Below, in pieces: positions 35,598 through 45,524 of a DNA stretch of 64,000 nt. Location of the stretch: the NCBI RefSeq assembly GCF_039555335.1, contig NC_092628.1:34494965-34558964 (forward strand), read 5' to 3'. Within the stretch, counting starts at the first letter, position 1. Each line of letters opens with the position of its first letter. Position numbers and translations under genes: made by a program. The DNA is from Amphiura filiformis (Eukaryota; Echinodermata; Ophiuroidea; Amphilepidida; Amphiuridae). Under the pieces are notes generated by a model. It worked only from the letters and a program-made list of their open reading frames with translations. It was not told where the DNA came from and did not search any database.

Positions 35598-35683
35598 GAC
35601 TTAGATTTTGTTAGCTTAAACAAACAGGAAAACGGGAAAAAGGTGATTTTGGCCTTGAGTCAAGTACGACTCGTAACAAAAAT

Positions 35684-35701
35684 TGGGGGCTCGTCCGGGA
35701 T
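35684..35701 (+). promoter_or_regulatory. Primer-binding site, tRNA-Pro type
   Basis: TGGGGGCTCGTCCGGGAT begins five bases after the 5' LTR end. This 18-mer is complementary to the 3' end of tRNA-Pro and is the same as the well-known proline-primed site of gammaretroviruses. It primes minus-strand DNA synthesis. Confidence 0.85.
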
Positions 35702-35758
35702 AATACACTGTAAAAAAGTTGACATTAATTTACTGAGTCTTAAAAGTGAAAGTACAGT

Positions 35759-36612
35759 ATGGAGTTCAAAGCAGAAGAGTTTCTTGAAACTATAGATTGG
35801 GAGAAGTTTGATAAGTTGAAGAAACCTGATTTATTAGCATTTGCAAAATACTATGAATTGGATGTAAAGCAAGCCAACAGAAAACAAATAATCAAAAATG
35901 CCTTGATTGAAGTTTTGGTTGATGAAGAGTATTTTGAGGAATCCATATTGGAGAAGAGAAAAGAGGTCAAAACTGAAATCGGGGATGCAGTTAAGTTGAA
36001 AGAACTAGAAGTTCAGGTGGAAATGGAAAAATGAAAATGCAATTGCAGTTGGACATGCAAAAGCTAGATATGCAAAATAAAGAATTAGAAATGGAAGAAA
36101 AAGCACGCTTAAGAAAAGATGGCGCTTGAGCACCACAAATTAGAAACAGAAGAAAAGGAAAAGGTAGCAAAATTGGAACTTGAAAAACAAAAGTTGGAAA
36201 TGGAAGAAAATTTGAAACAAAAAGAAATTGAAGAAAAGTACAAGTTTGAACAAGAGAAGTTGGCAAAGCTAGGTGACAAATACTCATCAAGTTTCTCCTC
36301 AAAGTCAGGGTTTGATGTTACAAAGTATGTAAAGCTTGTGCCTAAATGCAAAGAGAAAGAAGTTGGCGAGTACTTTCAACATTTTGAAAAGGTGGCTACA
36401 AATTTGAAATGGCCTCCAGAGCATTGGACCCTACTTTTACAAAGTAGTTTTGTGGGGAAGGCCAGGAGACTTACTCAGCTCTACCAATAGAGAAGTGTAA
36501 TAATTATGAAGAAGTCAAACAGGCAGTTCTTAAGGCCTATGAGCTGGTGCCTGAAGCATACAGACAAAAGTTCAGAGATTCAAGAAAGCAAGCAGATCAA
36601 ACCCATGTAGAA
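35759..36612 (+). pseudogene. gag: Retrotransposon gag, 5' part, frameshifted and cut by insertion
   Basis: Gag forms the particle that packages element RNA. The first frame (35759-36034) begins MEFKAEEF and has a SAP-like helix pair (KKPDLLAFAKYYEL then RKQIIKNALIEVL). After shifts near 36030 and 36118 a long Glu/Lys-rich coiled-coil segment follows. Next comes a capsid-like domain with the phrases YVKLVPKCKEKEVGEYF, HFEKVATNLKWPPEHWTLLL and VGKARR. A further shift near 36465 leads into a short segment ending KAYELVPEAYRQKF. At 36612 the coding sequence stops at an inserted element and resumes at 40214. Frame breaks lie partly in A-runs and may be sequence errors; the insertion is real structure. 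Confidence 0.82.
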
Positions 36613-38448
36613 CTAGAAGGCTATATATTTGTACACAAACACGGCTATACCCGCATGTTATCGATGTACCCAAACTTACAGTCCTTATTTGCTGAGGACT
36701 TAAAATAAAGCGCAGTGCGCTTAAAATAAAGAAATTGTAAAAAGTCGCCGAATTGGGCAGAAAATGTGTAAACAGTGAAAGTCCAAGTCGCAAGCTTTAA
36801 TTGAATGTAGGTTGCACTGTCGCAGCACTTAAAATAAAAAAATTGTAAAAAGTCCCCTCGCAGGGGAGTCGTCTCTCTTACTCTCCATAGGTTGCTGTTG
36901 TCAGTCTCTCTTACTCACAGTGAGGCTATGCAATATGATTAGGGGGGAACTATTCCAGAGGGAGTATGTAAATTAAATGGAACAGCCATTTCAGAGGGAG
37001 TATGTAAATTAAACGGAACAGGCTATTTTGGGGCCATTTTAGAGGGAGTATGTAAATTAAATGGAACAGCCAATGGGTAATAGTTTCTCTTATTCACAGT
37101 GAGGCTATGCAATATGATTAGGGGAAAACTATTCCAGAGGGAGTATGTAAATTAAATGGAACAGCCATTTCAGAGGGAGTATGTAAATTAAACGGAACAG
37201 CCTGTTTTGGGGCCATTTCAGAGGGAGTATGTAAATTGAATAGAACAGCCAGTTAGTAACAATATAATTCTCAGGTGCTACTGTGTACAAATTCTGAGCC
37301 CGGAAGCTGCTTTATTTGATGAGAAACGGCCGGCCCTTTGTTTTAACATTTGGGGCCCTGGTGCCCATAATATTTGACTTATGAGGCCCATGGACATATG
37401 TTGAAGTTGAATTCTCTAGTGCTCTCAGTAGACTCACGCTGGGCACTGTAGCTGCTTTATTTACTGAGTAACGGCCGGCCCTATGTTTTAGCGTTTGGGG
37501 CCCTGGGGCCCATATAATGTAATATATGGAGCTCACATGTACATATAACAATGTAATTTTCCAGGTGCAATCTGTGGACTAACTCTGAGCCCTAAAGCTG
37601 ATTTATTTGATGAGAAACGGCCGGCCCTTTGTTTTAACCTTTGGGGCCCTGGGGCCCATAATATTGGAATTATGAGGCTCATGTACATATGTTGAAGTAT
37701 AGTTCTCTAGTTCTATCAGTAGACTCAAGCTGGGCATTGTAGCTGCTTTATTTAGAGTAACGGCCGGTCCTATGTTTTAGCGTTTGGGGCCCTGGGGCCC
37801 ATATTATGTGACATATGGGGGTCATATATACATATGATAATATAATATTGAAGACCTATCTGTGTACAAAATCTGAGCCCTGTAGCTACTGTATTTGCTG
37901 AGAAACGGCCGGCCCTTTGTTTTAACATTTGGGCCCCTGGGACCCCTAGCCTTGCATATCTGGGGCCAAAATGGGCAAAAGGCACATCTACAACTTAGGG
38001 CCCATACATATGCCACATATGAGCCCTAGTGATCTTGTACTTTTAGAGCTAGGCTTGTCAATCTGTTGCACAATATTTTAACATTTGGGCCCCTGGGGCC
38101 CATAATATATAACATATGGGGCTCATGTATATTTGTAAATATAGAGTACCCCTAGGGCTATCAGTGTACCAACTCAGGGCCCTGAGGCTGCTTCATTTGA
38201 TGAAAAATGGCGTGCTTTGTATTTTTCACATTTGGGCCCCTGGGGCCCGTGACCTTTGACCTCTGGGGCCAAGATGGGCAAAAGGCACTTCTACGGGAGG
38301 GCCCATAAGTATACCACATATGGGCCCCAGGGCCTTTGTGGTTTTAGCGCTAGCCTTGACAGAATGATGTGTTTGATGGAGAAGAAGAAACCACAGGATG
38401 GGAAGATACCCTGCATGCTCTGCATGCGGGTATAACCACAGGATGGCA
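36613..38448. mobile_element. Dimer copy A
   Basis: Contains a head region, then a duplicated block of about 178 bp (near 36905 and 37083) built of GAGGGAGTATGTAAATTAAA with GGAACAGCC, then the ~145-bp core. The 3' end has the hairpin CTGCATGC TCT GCATGCGGGTATA, followed by ACCACAGGATGGCA before copy B starts. Confidence 0.65.
37260..38330 (+). repeat. Core tandem repeat of copy A (~145 bp period)
   Basis: Units contain GAGAAACGGCCGGCCCTTTG or GAGTAACGGCCGGCCCTATG, then TTTGGGGCCCTGGGGCCCAT and an ATATGGGGCTCATG word. Marker positions are about 37320, 37463, 37612, 37756, 37901 and a diverged 38200. Alternate units share the AGAAAC or AGTAAC variant, hinting at a dimeric ~290-bp order. Confidence 0.7.
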
Positions 38449-40213
38449 CTAGAAGGCTATATATTTGTACACAAATACGGCTATACCCGCATGTTATCGG
38501 TGTACCTAAACTTACAGTCCTTATTTGCTGAGGACTTAAAATAAAGAAATTGTAAACAGTCGCCCAATTGGGCAGAAAATGTGTAAAAAAGTGAAAGTCC
38601 AAGTCACAAGCTTTAATTGAATGTAGGTTGCACTGTCGTAGCACTTAAAATAAAGAAATTATAAAAAGTCGCCTCCCAGGGGAGTCGTCTCTCTTACTCT
38701 CCATAGGTTGCTGTTGTCAGTATCTCTTACAGTGAGGCTATGCAATATGATTAGAGGGAAACTTTCCAGAGGGAGTATGTAAATTAAATGGAACAGCCAT
38801 TTCAGAGGGAGTATGTAAATTATACGGAACAGCCTTTTGGAGCCATTTCAGAGGGAGTATGTAAATTAAATGGAACAGCCAATGGGTATGTAATTTAACT
38901 GGAACAGCCTTAACGCTTCACGCTGGTATTTCCAATTATGATATAATACGATCTGTCTGTTTAGTCCTACGTGTGTGGGGTGGATGGGTGTGTGGGTGTT
39001 AGTAACAATATAATTCTCAGGTGCTATATGTGTACATATTCTGAGCCCGGAAGCTGCTTTCTTTGATGAGAAACGGCCTGCCCTTTATTTTAACATTTGG
39101 GGCCCTGGGGCCCATAATATTTGACTTATGAGGCCCATGTACATAATTATGTTGAAGTATAATTCTCTAGTGCTATCAGTAGACTCAAGCTGGCCACTGT
39201 AGCTACTTTATTTACTGAGTAACGGCCGGCCTTATGTTTTAGCGTTTGGGGCCCTGGGGCCAATATTATGTGATATATGGGGCTCATGTGTACATATAAC
39301 AATGTAATTCTCAGGTGCAATCTGTGTACAAATTCTGAGCCATAAAGTTGCTTTATATGATGAGAAACGGCCGGCCCTTCGTTTTTAACATTTGGGGCAC
39401 TGGGGCCCAATATATATGACCTATGGAGCTCATGTACATATTTTAAAGTATGATTCTCAAGTGCTATCAGTAGACTCAAGCTGGGCATTGTAGCTGCTTT
39501 ATTTACTGAGTAACGGCCGGCCCTATGTTTGAGCGTTTAGGGCCCTGGGGCCCATATTATGTGACATATGGGGGTTATATATACATATGACAATATAATA
39601 CTAAAAGACCTATCTGTGTACCAAATCTGAACCCTGTAGCTACTTTATTTGCTGAGAAACGGCCGGCCCTTTGTTTTAACATTAGGGCCCCTAGGGCCCC
39701 CAGCCTTGTATATCTGGGGCCAAAATGGGCAAAAGGCACATCTACAACTTAGGGCCCATACATATACCACATATGAGCCATAGTGATCTTGTGCTTTTAG
39801 AGCTAGGCTTGTCAATCTGTTGCACTATATTTTAACATTTGGGCCCCTGGGGCCCATAATATATAACATATGGGGCTCTTGTATATTTGAAAATATAGAG
39901 TAGCCCTAGGGCTATCAGTTTACCAACTCAGGGCCCTGAGGCTGCTTCATTTGATGAGAAATGGCGTGCTTTGTATTTTCACATTTGGGCCCCTGGGGCC
40001 CGTGACCTTTGACCTCTGGGGCCAAGATGGGCAAAAGGCACTTCTACTGGGTAGGGCCCATAAGTGTACCACATATGGGACCCAGGGCCTTTGTAGTTTT
40101 AGCGCTAGCCTTGACAGAATGATGTGTTTGATGGACGGAGGAGAAGGAGGAGGAGGAGGAGAAGAAACCACAGGATGGCAATATACCCGTCCATGCTTCG
40201 CATGCGGGTATAA
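38449..40213. mobile_element. Dimer copy B
   Basis: Same order as copy A but with only one GGGAGTATG block and a private stretch (about 38890-39000) containing a GTGTGTGGG microsatellite. The core repeats recur at about 39068, 39217, 39361, 39509, 39655 and 39954. The 3' end is hairpin ATACCCGTCCATGC TTC GCATGCGGGTATA, directly against gag sequence. A GGA microsatellite (about 40136-40160) precedes it. Confidence 0.65.
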
Positions 40214-41917
40214 TTTGCTAGAGTAAAAGAACAAATGTTTGACAGATGGCTTGGGTCAAAAGAAGTCAAAGATGATTTCGGCCAACTTAAGCAATTAGTT
40301 CTTATAGAAGAGTTCAAGAAATGTGTCCACGTTGACATTAAAACCCATTTGGATGAAAGCGCTAGAAAAATTAAGACGCGAAAAGAAGCGGCGACAATGG
40401 CGGACGACTATGGCTTAACTCACAAATTGAATGGGAGTAAATTTAGTCATAACAGAAGTTATTCAAACAGGTTCAGCCATAATCAACCTAGAGCAAATCA
40501 GGATGGTACACAAGAAGTGAAACCTCAGTCTAATTCACAGCATAGTGCTGGTGGTAGAGGGACCCCAGGGAGTTCAGGTAACAGAGCAAAATTTGGGACT
40601 GAATTTAAAGCCAAAGTAACTTGTACTCATTGTAAGAGACCAGGGCATACGATGACCCAGTGTTATTTCTTAAAAGGCAGACAAGATGCACAAAAACAGC
40701 AGCAAACTGCTAGTAATACTGTGGGATGTGCAGTGTCACTTGAGTCAAAGAAACAAGTCCGTCAAATCAAGAAACAAGAATTCCCACAAAAGGGAGGTGA
40801 GACAGACAAGGTGTGTGAAGAATTTGAACCATTTGTGTTAGAGGGAGTAGTATCACTTGGTGATAATGGTAGTCCAAAGCCCATTAAGATTGTGCGAGAT
40901 ACGTGTTGTGCACGGTCTATGATTCTGGAAGGAACTTTGCCCTTTAATGAGGATAGTTCAGCTGGTAATGCTTTGATCCAGGGTATTGGGATGGAAATAA
41001 TTAGTGTACCTCTCCACAAAATTAACTTGAAATCTGACTTAGTTTCTGGTCCTGTAACCATAGGAGTTAGACATGAATTACCAGTCAAAGGAGTGTCTAT
41101 GTTGCTAGGAAATGACTTGGCAGGGGGGAAGGTTTTTCCTGACCCAATAGTCACAGATAAGCCCTGTATACAGGATGATAATAGTGAGGAAGAGGAGATA
41201 TTTCCTGCATGTGCAGTGACACGGGCAATGAGTAAAAGAGCCTCATTAGAAACAATTGAGGACAACCAAATTGATGACTTAGGCTACAATTTGGAAGACA
41301 CATTTGTGTCAAAGTTGAATGAGAAAGAAGATCAACTTCCGTCTCCTGGGGATAAAAATACCCCTCAAAATGACACAGCCTCTGAGCATGAACAAATTGG
41401 GGAAACCATGAAAGACCCATTAAGTCATGACAAGCTGATTCTGGAGCAACAAAATGACCCAGAACTCAAAGAGATCAATCAAAGGGCATTGACCCTAGAA
41501 GAAGCAGAACAAAATTCTGTGTGTTTTTACAAACAAGATGGTGTGCTAATGAGAAAATGGCGCCCACCTGATGTACCTGCCGATGAAGAGTGGAAGGTAG
41601 TGCACCAAATTGTGGTACCAAAAGTCTACCACACTGAAGTTATTAACATAGCACATGATAGTCCCATGGCAGGGCATTTGGGTGTTAAGAAAACTCATGA
41701 AAGAATTCTGAGACATTTCTGGTGGCCCACTCTCAGAAAAGATGTTTCTGAATATTGCAAAACATGTCACATATGCCAAGTAGTAGGGAAGCCAAATCAG
41801 AAAATACCTCCTGCTCCATTGAAGCCAATTCCAGCCTTTGATGAACCATTTAGTAGGGTTATTATTGATTGTGTAGGCCCCTACCAAAGTCTAAGTCAGG
41901 TAATCAATACCTTCTGA
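40214..41917 (+). CDS. gag-pol: Gag C-terminus, protease and N-terminal integrase
   Basis: One open frame continues gag after the insertion. In order: end of capsid-like region; a CCHC zinc knuckle CTHCKRPGHTMTQC (40622-40663) for RNA binding; a retropepsin-like domain with RDTCCARS at about 40895-40918 and the flap-side phrase MLLGNDLAGG; an acidic linker; then the integrase zinc-binding domain, with His residues in HDSPMAGHLGVKKTHERI and Cys-x2-Cys in CKTCHICQ; and the first catalytic Asp in VIIDCVGP. The frame is lost at about 41883. Oddity: the protease active-site triad usually reads Asp-Thr/Ser-Gly, but here Gly is Cys. Whether that is inactivating or a lineage variant is unknown. Confidence 0.88.
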   Translation, partial: FARVKEQMFDRWLGSKEVKDDFGQLKQLVLIEEFKKCVHVDIKTHLDESARKIKTRKEAATMADDYGLTHKLNGSKFSHNRSYSNRFSHNQPRANQDGTQEVKPQSNSQHSAGGRGTPGSSGNRAKFGTEFKAKVTCTHCKRPGHTMTQCYFLKGRQDAQKQQQTASNTVGCAVSLESKKQVRQIKKQEFPQKGGETDKVCEEFEPFVLEGVVSLGDNGSPKPIKIVRDTCCARSMILEGTLPFNEDSSAGNALIQGIGMEIISVPLHKINLKSDLVSGPVTIGVRHELPVKGVSMLLGNDLAGGKVFPDPIVTDKPCIQDDNSEEEEIFPACAVTRAMSKRASLETIEDNQIDDLGYNLEDTFVSKLNEKEDQLPSPGDKNTPQNDTASEHEQIGETMKDPLSHDKLILEQQNDPELKEINQRALTLEEAEQNSVCFYKQDGVLMRKWRPPDVPADEEWKVVHQIVVPKVYHTEVINIAHDSPMAGHLGVKKTHERILRHFWWPTLRKDVSEYCKTCHICQVVGKPNQKIPPAPLKPIPAFDEPFSRVIIDCVGPYQSLSQVINTF

Positions 41918-42984
41918 CAATTATGTGCTTGGCGTCAACACGCTTTCCTGAAGCTATACCCTTGAGAAATATTAAAGCAGTGACTATAGTGAAAGCTTTA
42001 ACTAAGTTCTTCACATTTGTGGGGCTCCCCAAGTCCATACAGTCAGACCAAGGATCAAACTTTACTTCTGGATTATTTCAGCAGGTCATGTATCAATTAG
42101 GTATAGAACAGTATACCTCAAGTGCTTACCATCCAGAATCACAAGGTGCACTAGAAAGGTTCCACCAAACATTGAAAAACATGATCAGGACATACTGTTT
42201 GGAATTTCAGAGGGACTGGGATGAGGGAGTACACTTGTTGTTGTTTGCTGCTAGGGAAGCTGTTCAGGAAACTTTGGGATTTAGTCCTTTTGAGTTAGTG
42301 TTTGAACACACAGTGCGCGGGCCCTTAAGGTTGTTGAAAGAAAAGTGGCTCAATGAGAAATCAGATATCAATTTATTGGATTATGTCTCCAATTTTAAGC
42401 ATAGGCTTAACAGAGTAACTGATATTGCCAAAGAAAACTTGAAACAGGGTCAGGCCAAAATGAAACAATGGTATGATAAACATGCCAAAGAGAGAGTGTT
42501 CAAACCAGGTGACAAAGTTCTAGTACTGTTTCCAATTCCAGGACACCCATTACAAGCCAGATATCATGGCCCATGTGAAGTAGAGTCAAAAGTGGGTGAA
42601 GTAGATTATATTATCAAGACTCCTGGTAGACGCAAGAGCAGGCAGTTATGCCACATAAATATGCTCAAAGAGTATGTTGAAAGAAGTGACAGTGGCATTC
42701 CAAAACCTGTGTGTACAGTAAAACATGCTGATAATGTAGACAAACATGCCGATGTAGACAAAATCGCCAATGTAGACAAGAGTAAAGATGACAATTCTGA
42801 TGTCACATTTGACCAGGATAAAGAGCTGGAGCACAAAGAGTATAATGTAAAATTGAACAATTCTGATGTGCTCACTAATTTGGACTCAAAGTTAGGTCAT
42901 CTTTCTCAAGATCAACAAAGTCAAATTGCAAATTTGATTCACAAATTTGACAATATATTTCCTGATCGCCAAGTAGAACAAATG
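41869..42984 (+). CDS. pol: Integrase, catalytic core and C-terminal domain
   Basis: Continues the integrase after a one-frame shift. The core shows LLTIMCLASTRFPEAIPLR, the second catalytic Asp in QSDQGSNF (about 42040-42063) and the catalytic Glu in SQGALERFHQ (about 42139-42168), completing a DDE triad. A GPY/F-like module follows (ARYHGPCEVESKVGEVDYII), then a linker of repeated Asp-Lys-His-Ala-type words. It inserts element DNA into chromosomes. Placement before the polymerase is the feature that marks the Gmr1 group. The frame is lost again near 42984. No chromodomain is seen. Confidence 0.9.
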
Positions 42985-44277
42985 CTGCATTTCATGATGT
43001 AGATGTTGGTGATACAAAACCAATCAAGCAGCATCCTTACAGAGTCAATCCATTGAAAATGGAACATCTCAAAAATGAGATCAATTATATGCTAGACAAT
43101 GATATCATAGAACCAAGTAGTAGTGAGTGGAGTTCACCATGTATTCTTGTTCCCAAGCCTGATGGTTCATACCGATTGGTCTTGAGACATGAGAGCTGCA
43201 AATGTTCATTCAAAGACAGACTCGCACCCAATTCCAAGAATTGATGATTGCATAGACAAAATTGGGAATGCAAAATTTGTTAGCAAATTTGATCTTTTGA
43301 AAGGGTACTGGCAGGTTCCACTCACAGACCGTGTGCAAAGAGATTTCTGCTTTTTGTACACCATTTGGTCTTTACCAGTACAAAGTTATGCCATTCGGTT
43401 TGAAAAACGCCCCAGCAACATTTCAGAGAATGGTGAACCAAATTGTGTCAGACATAGAGGGGTGTGAAGCGTATGTAGATGATTTGATTGTTTACAGTCA
43501 AACTTGGGAACAACACATGGAACAACTCCATCAATTGTTTGAGAAGCTGTCTGAAGTACAATTGACAGTCAATCTGGTAAAAAGTGAGTTTTGCCATGCC
43601 ACAGTCACATACTTAGGATATGTTGTAGGTCAAGGTCAGGTGAAACCTATCAAAGCCAAAGTTGAAGCAATTGAGCAATACCCCACACCTGTAAACAAGA
43701 AGGCACTCATGAGATTTCTAGGAATGGTTGGCTATTATAGAAAGTTCTGTCCAAACTTTTCAGAGATAGCAAGTCCTTTGACTGATTTGTTAAAGAAAGA
43801 TGCAAAATTCATTTGGTCAGAACAGTGTGAAAATGCTTTTCACAAAGTCAAATCTATACTCATGAGTTCACCAGTGCTTACTGCACCTGATTTTCAGAAG
43901 CAGTTCAAGTTGACTGTTGATGCCAGTGACATAGGCTGTGGAGGTGTTGTGATGCAAGAGGGTGAAGATCAAATAGATCACCCCATTTGTTACTTTTCAA
44001 GGAAATTCAACAAGCACCAGAGAAATTACTCCACAATTGAGAAGGAGTGTCTAGCATTGCTATTAGCATTGCTACATTTTGATGTGTATTTGGGTACCAC
44101 AGTATACCCTGTGCTTGTTTTCACAGATCACAATCCCTCACCTTCATCAACAGGATGAAGAACAAAAACCAAAGACTGGTGAGGTGGAGTTTGACCTTGC
44201 AAGAGTACAATCTGGACATCAAACATATTAAGGGAAAAGACAATGTAATGGCTGATGCCCTGTCCAGAATTGCATAA
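42985..44277 (+). CDS. pol: Reverse transcriptase and RNase H (frameshifted)
   Basis: Copies element RNA into DNA and degrades the RNA strand. Visible motifs: SSPCILVPKPDGSYRLV, KFVSKFDLLKGYWQVPL, VMPFGLKNAPATFQRM, the polymerase site YVDD (43472-43483), and LRFLGMVGYYRKF-type sequence. RNase H follows with TVDASDIGCGGV, STIEKECLALL and FTDHNP. The C-terminal MADALSR ends just before a stop at 44275-44277. Three frames are used (43053-43244, 43189-43467, 43331-44158), and the last ~120 bases lie in another. Breaks lie near 43185, 43340 and 44140. All key catalytic residues that I can see are intact. Confidence 0.9.
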
Positions 44278-44435
44278 AACTTGACAAACAAAAATTTCCT
44301 TTAAAAGGGAAGTTGTGTGTGACAAGTAGTCACTGTGTATACTCAAAGTTGATAATATGTTGAAGTTGATGTAAAAGAAGAAACACATTTAAGAAAGTTT
44401 TCATTACATTCGAACTTTCTTCTTTTAAGGGGAGG
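44278..44435. other. Short 3' untranslated part of retroelement
   Basis: About 150 bases between the pol stop and the 3' LTR. There is no envelope-like frame. A partly palindromic TTTCCTTTAAAAGGGAAGTT occurs near 44297, and GAAACACATTTAAGAAAG precedes the polypurine tract. Confidence 0.6.
44427..44435 (+). promoter_or_regulatory. Polypurine tract
   Basis: AAGGGGAGG directly abuts the 3' LTR start at 44436. Such tracts prime plus-strand DNA synthesis in LTR elements. Confidence 0.8.
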
Positions 44436-45524
44436 TGTGATGTGCCCTGAGTAATTTGATTTAATTTAATTATTTAACTTTGTTTACAAGCTGAAAGTAT
44501 GTCATGAGATGGGAAAGCCCCTTGTACGTGCAAGATAATGATGTGGAAAGTCGTTTTGGAATTCCCCCAAATTATTGTAAACAAAGTCAGATCTATGTTT
44601 GGAACTTGGAAAGCCCCAGTTCATTATTGCACCATCAGGTAAGCCCCCCAGGAAGTGATGTAATGTGAATGTGTATAATTAATCTTGGGAAATCCCAAGA
44701 TTGCAGCAATGTTGTGAAAATGTGATTGAAGTAATGGTTTATTAATAGATGATGGGTTTTTGCATGAGTACTGCTATAAAAAGCTGGAGGTTTTTGTTGG
44801 GACTTTACAGAATGCCATGGGAGATTGAGATATTCCACATGTGTGTGATGGTCTTCGTGCTTCAAAAAAAAGAAGTACATTTTAACCAGTTTATATAGCC
44901 AATAATTGAGCTAATTTTAATACAGCAACGAAGAAGACAGCGAGCACACAAAAGTGCTCTTCCTCATCAAAGGATTAAAAGTTCTTCTGTCAAATTGCTG
45001 GAGTTTGCTGGGTTTGTGAAGGCCACGCATCTGTCAAAGAACAGCGGAGCTGTGTTAACTAAACCTGTTCCCTGGAAAAGAGTGATTGGTGAAAGAAACA
45101 CCATTTTTGGAGAAAGCAGCGCAAAGAGATATATTGCGGAGAGAGCAGCGCAAGAAGATAAGCAATAGAAGAAAGCAGCATCATTTTCGTTTGAGGATTT
45201 TATATAAGGATATTTATAAACGCAAGAATACACTGGACTTCGCATGGGACAAGTGAATAAGGATATAATACATCAGTCGTCCAGAACATTGCAAGAACTC
45301 TAGGATCACCAACAACAAGACAGCTGGTTAAGTACTGATATAAAACTGTCATTGTGTGATTTTATTGTATATGCGATATTGTTATTATATGTACCAATCA
45401 TACTCCGTTTTCAATTAAAGACTTAGATTTTGTTAGCTTAAACAAACAGTGTATTTGTGTTGTGCATTCGTGTGAGTTCGGGAAAAAGGTGATTTTGGCC
45501 TTGAGTCAAGTACGACTCGTAACA
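44436..45524 (+). repeat. 3' LTR (1089 bp)
   Basis: Same borders as the 5' LTR. It retains a segment (about 45449-45477, GTGTATTTGTGTTGTGCATT onward) that the 5' copy lacks. It is followed by CTGC, matching the bases before the 5' LTR. Close LTR similarity argues for insertion in the fairly recent past. Confidence 0.93.

Larger units (their letters stand above)
34618..35678 (+). repeat. 5' LTR (1061 bp)
   Basis: Starts TGTGATGTGCCC and ends CTCGTAACA, with TG...CA borders. It contains a TATA box (34957-34964) and an ATTAAA signal (35592-35597). It is nearly identical to the 3' LTR apart from about ten small differences and one segment near 35626-35635, where 3' LTR sequence of about 30 bases is replaced by a shorter A/C/G stretch. 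Confidence 0.93.
36613..40213. mobile_element. Tandem dimer of HINE/Helentron-like element inserted in gag
   Basis: Removing this segment joins gag codons cleanly (Val-Glu to Phe-Ala-Arg-Val-Lys-Glu), with no more than one or two ambiguous A bases, so the insertion made essentially no target duplication. It holds two head-to-tail copies (36613-38448 and 38449-40213), each starting CTAGAAGGCTATATATTTGT and ending in a hairpin with CATGCGGGTATA. The word TATACCCGCATG, complementary to the 3' end, lies about 34 bases inside the 5' end of each copy: asymmetric inverted termini. A core of ~145-bp tandem repeats fills the middle. These traits match non-autonomous Helentron/DINE-1/pearl-type rolling-circle elements. 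That assignment is inference; no Rep/helicase is present. Confidence 0.62.
34618..45524 (+). mobile_element. Gmr1-like Ty3/gypsy LTR retrotransposon, full length, interrupted
   Basis: Two LTRs (34618-35678 and 44436-45524), a primer-binding site, gag, protease, integrase, reverse transcriptase and RNase H, and a polypurine tract are all present in order on the plus strand. The candidate target duplication is CTGC (34614-34617 and 45525-45528). The domains are Ty3/gypsy in type (GPY/F-like integrase tail, YVDD polymerase), but integrase lies upstream of reverse transcriptase, the copia-like order known for the Gmr1 group of deuterostome gypsy elements. No envelope gene is seen, so this is a retrotransposon, not a retrovirus. 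Gag is split by a 3.6 kb insertion, and several one-base shifts break the frames. As assembled it cannot encode a continuous polyprotein. Confidence 0.92.

Noticed and set aside
40762..41265. Minus-strand open frame of 167 codons
   Set aside because: It lies antisense to the zinc-knuckle, protease and linker region of the retroelement and has no motif of its own.
34618..45524. Endogenous retrovirus
   Set aside because: No envelope-like frame between pol and the 3' LTR, and the integrase-first order fits a Gmr1-type retrotransposon; the proline primer site alone is not diagnostic.
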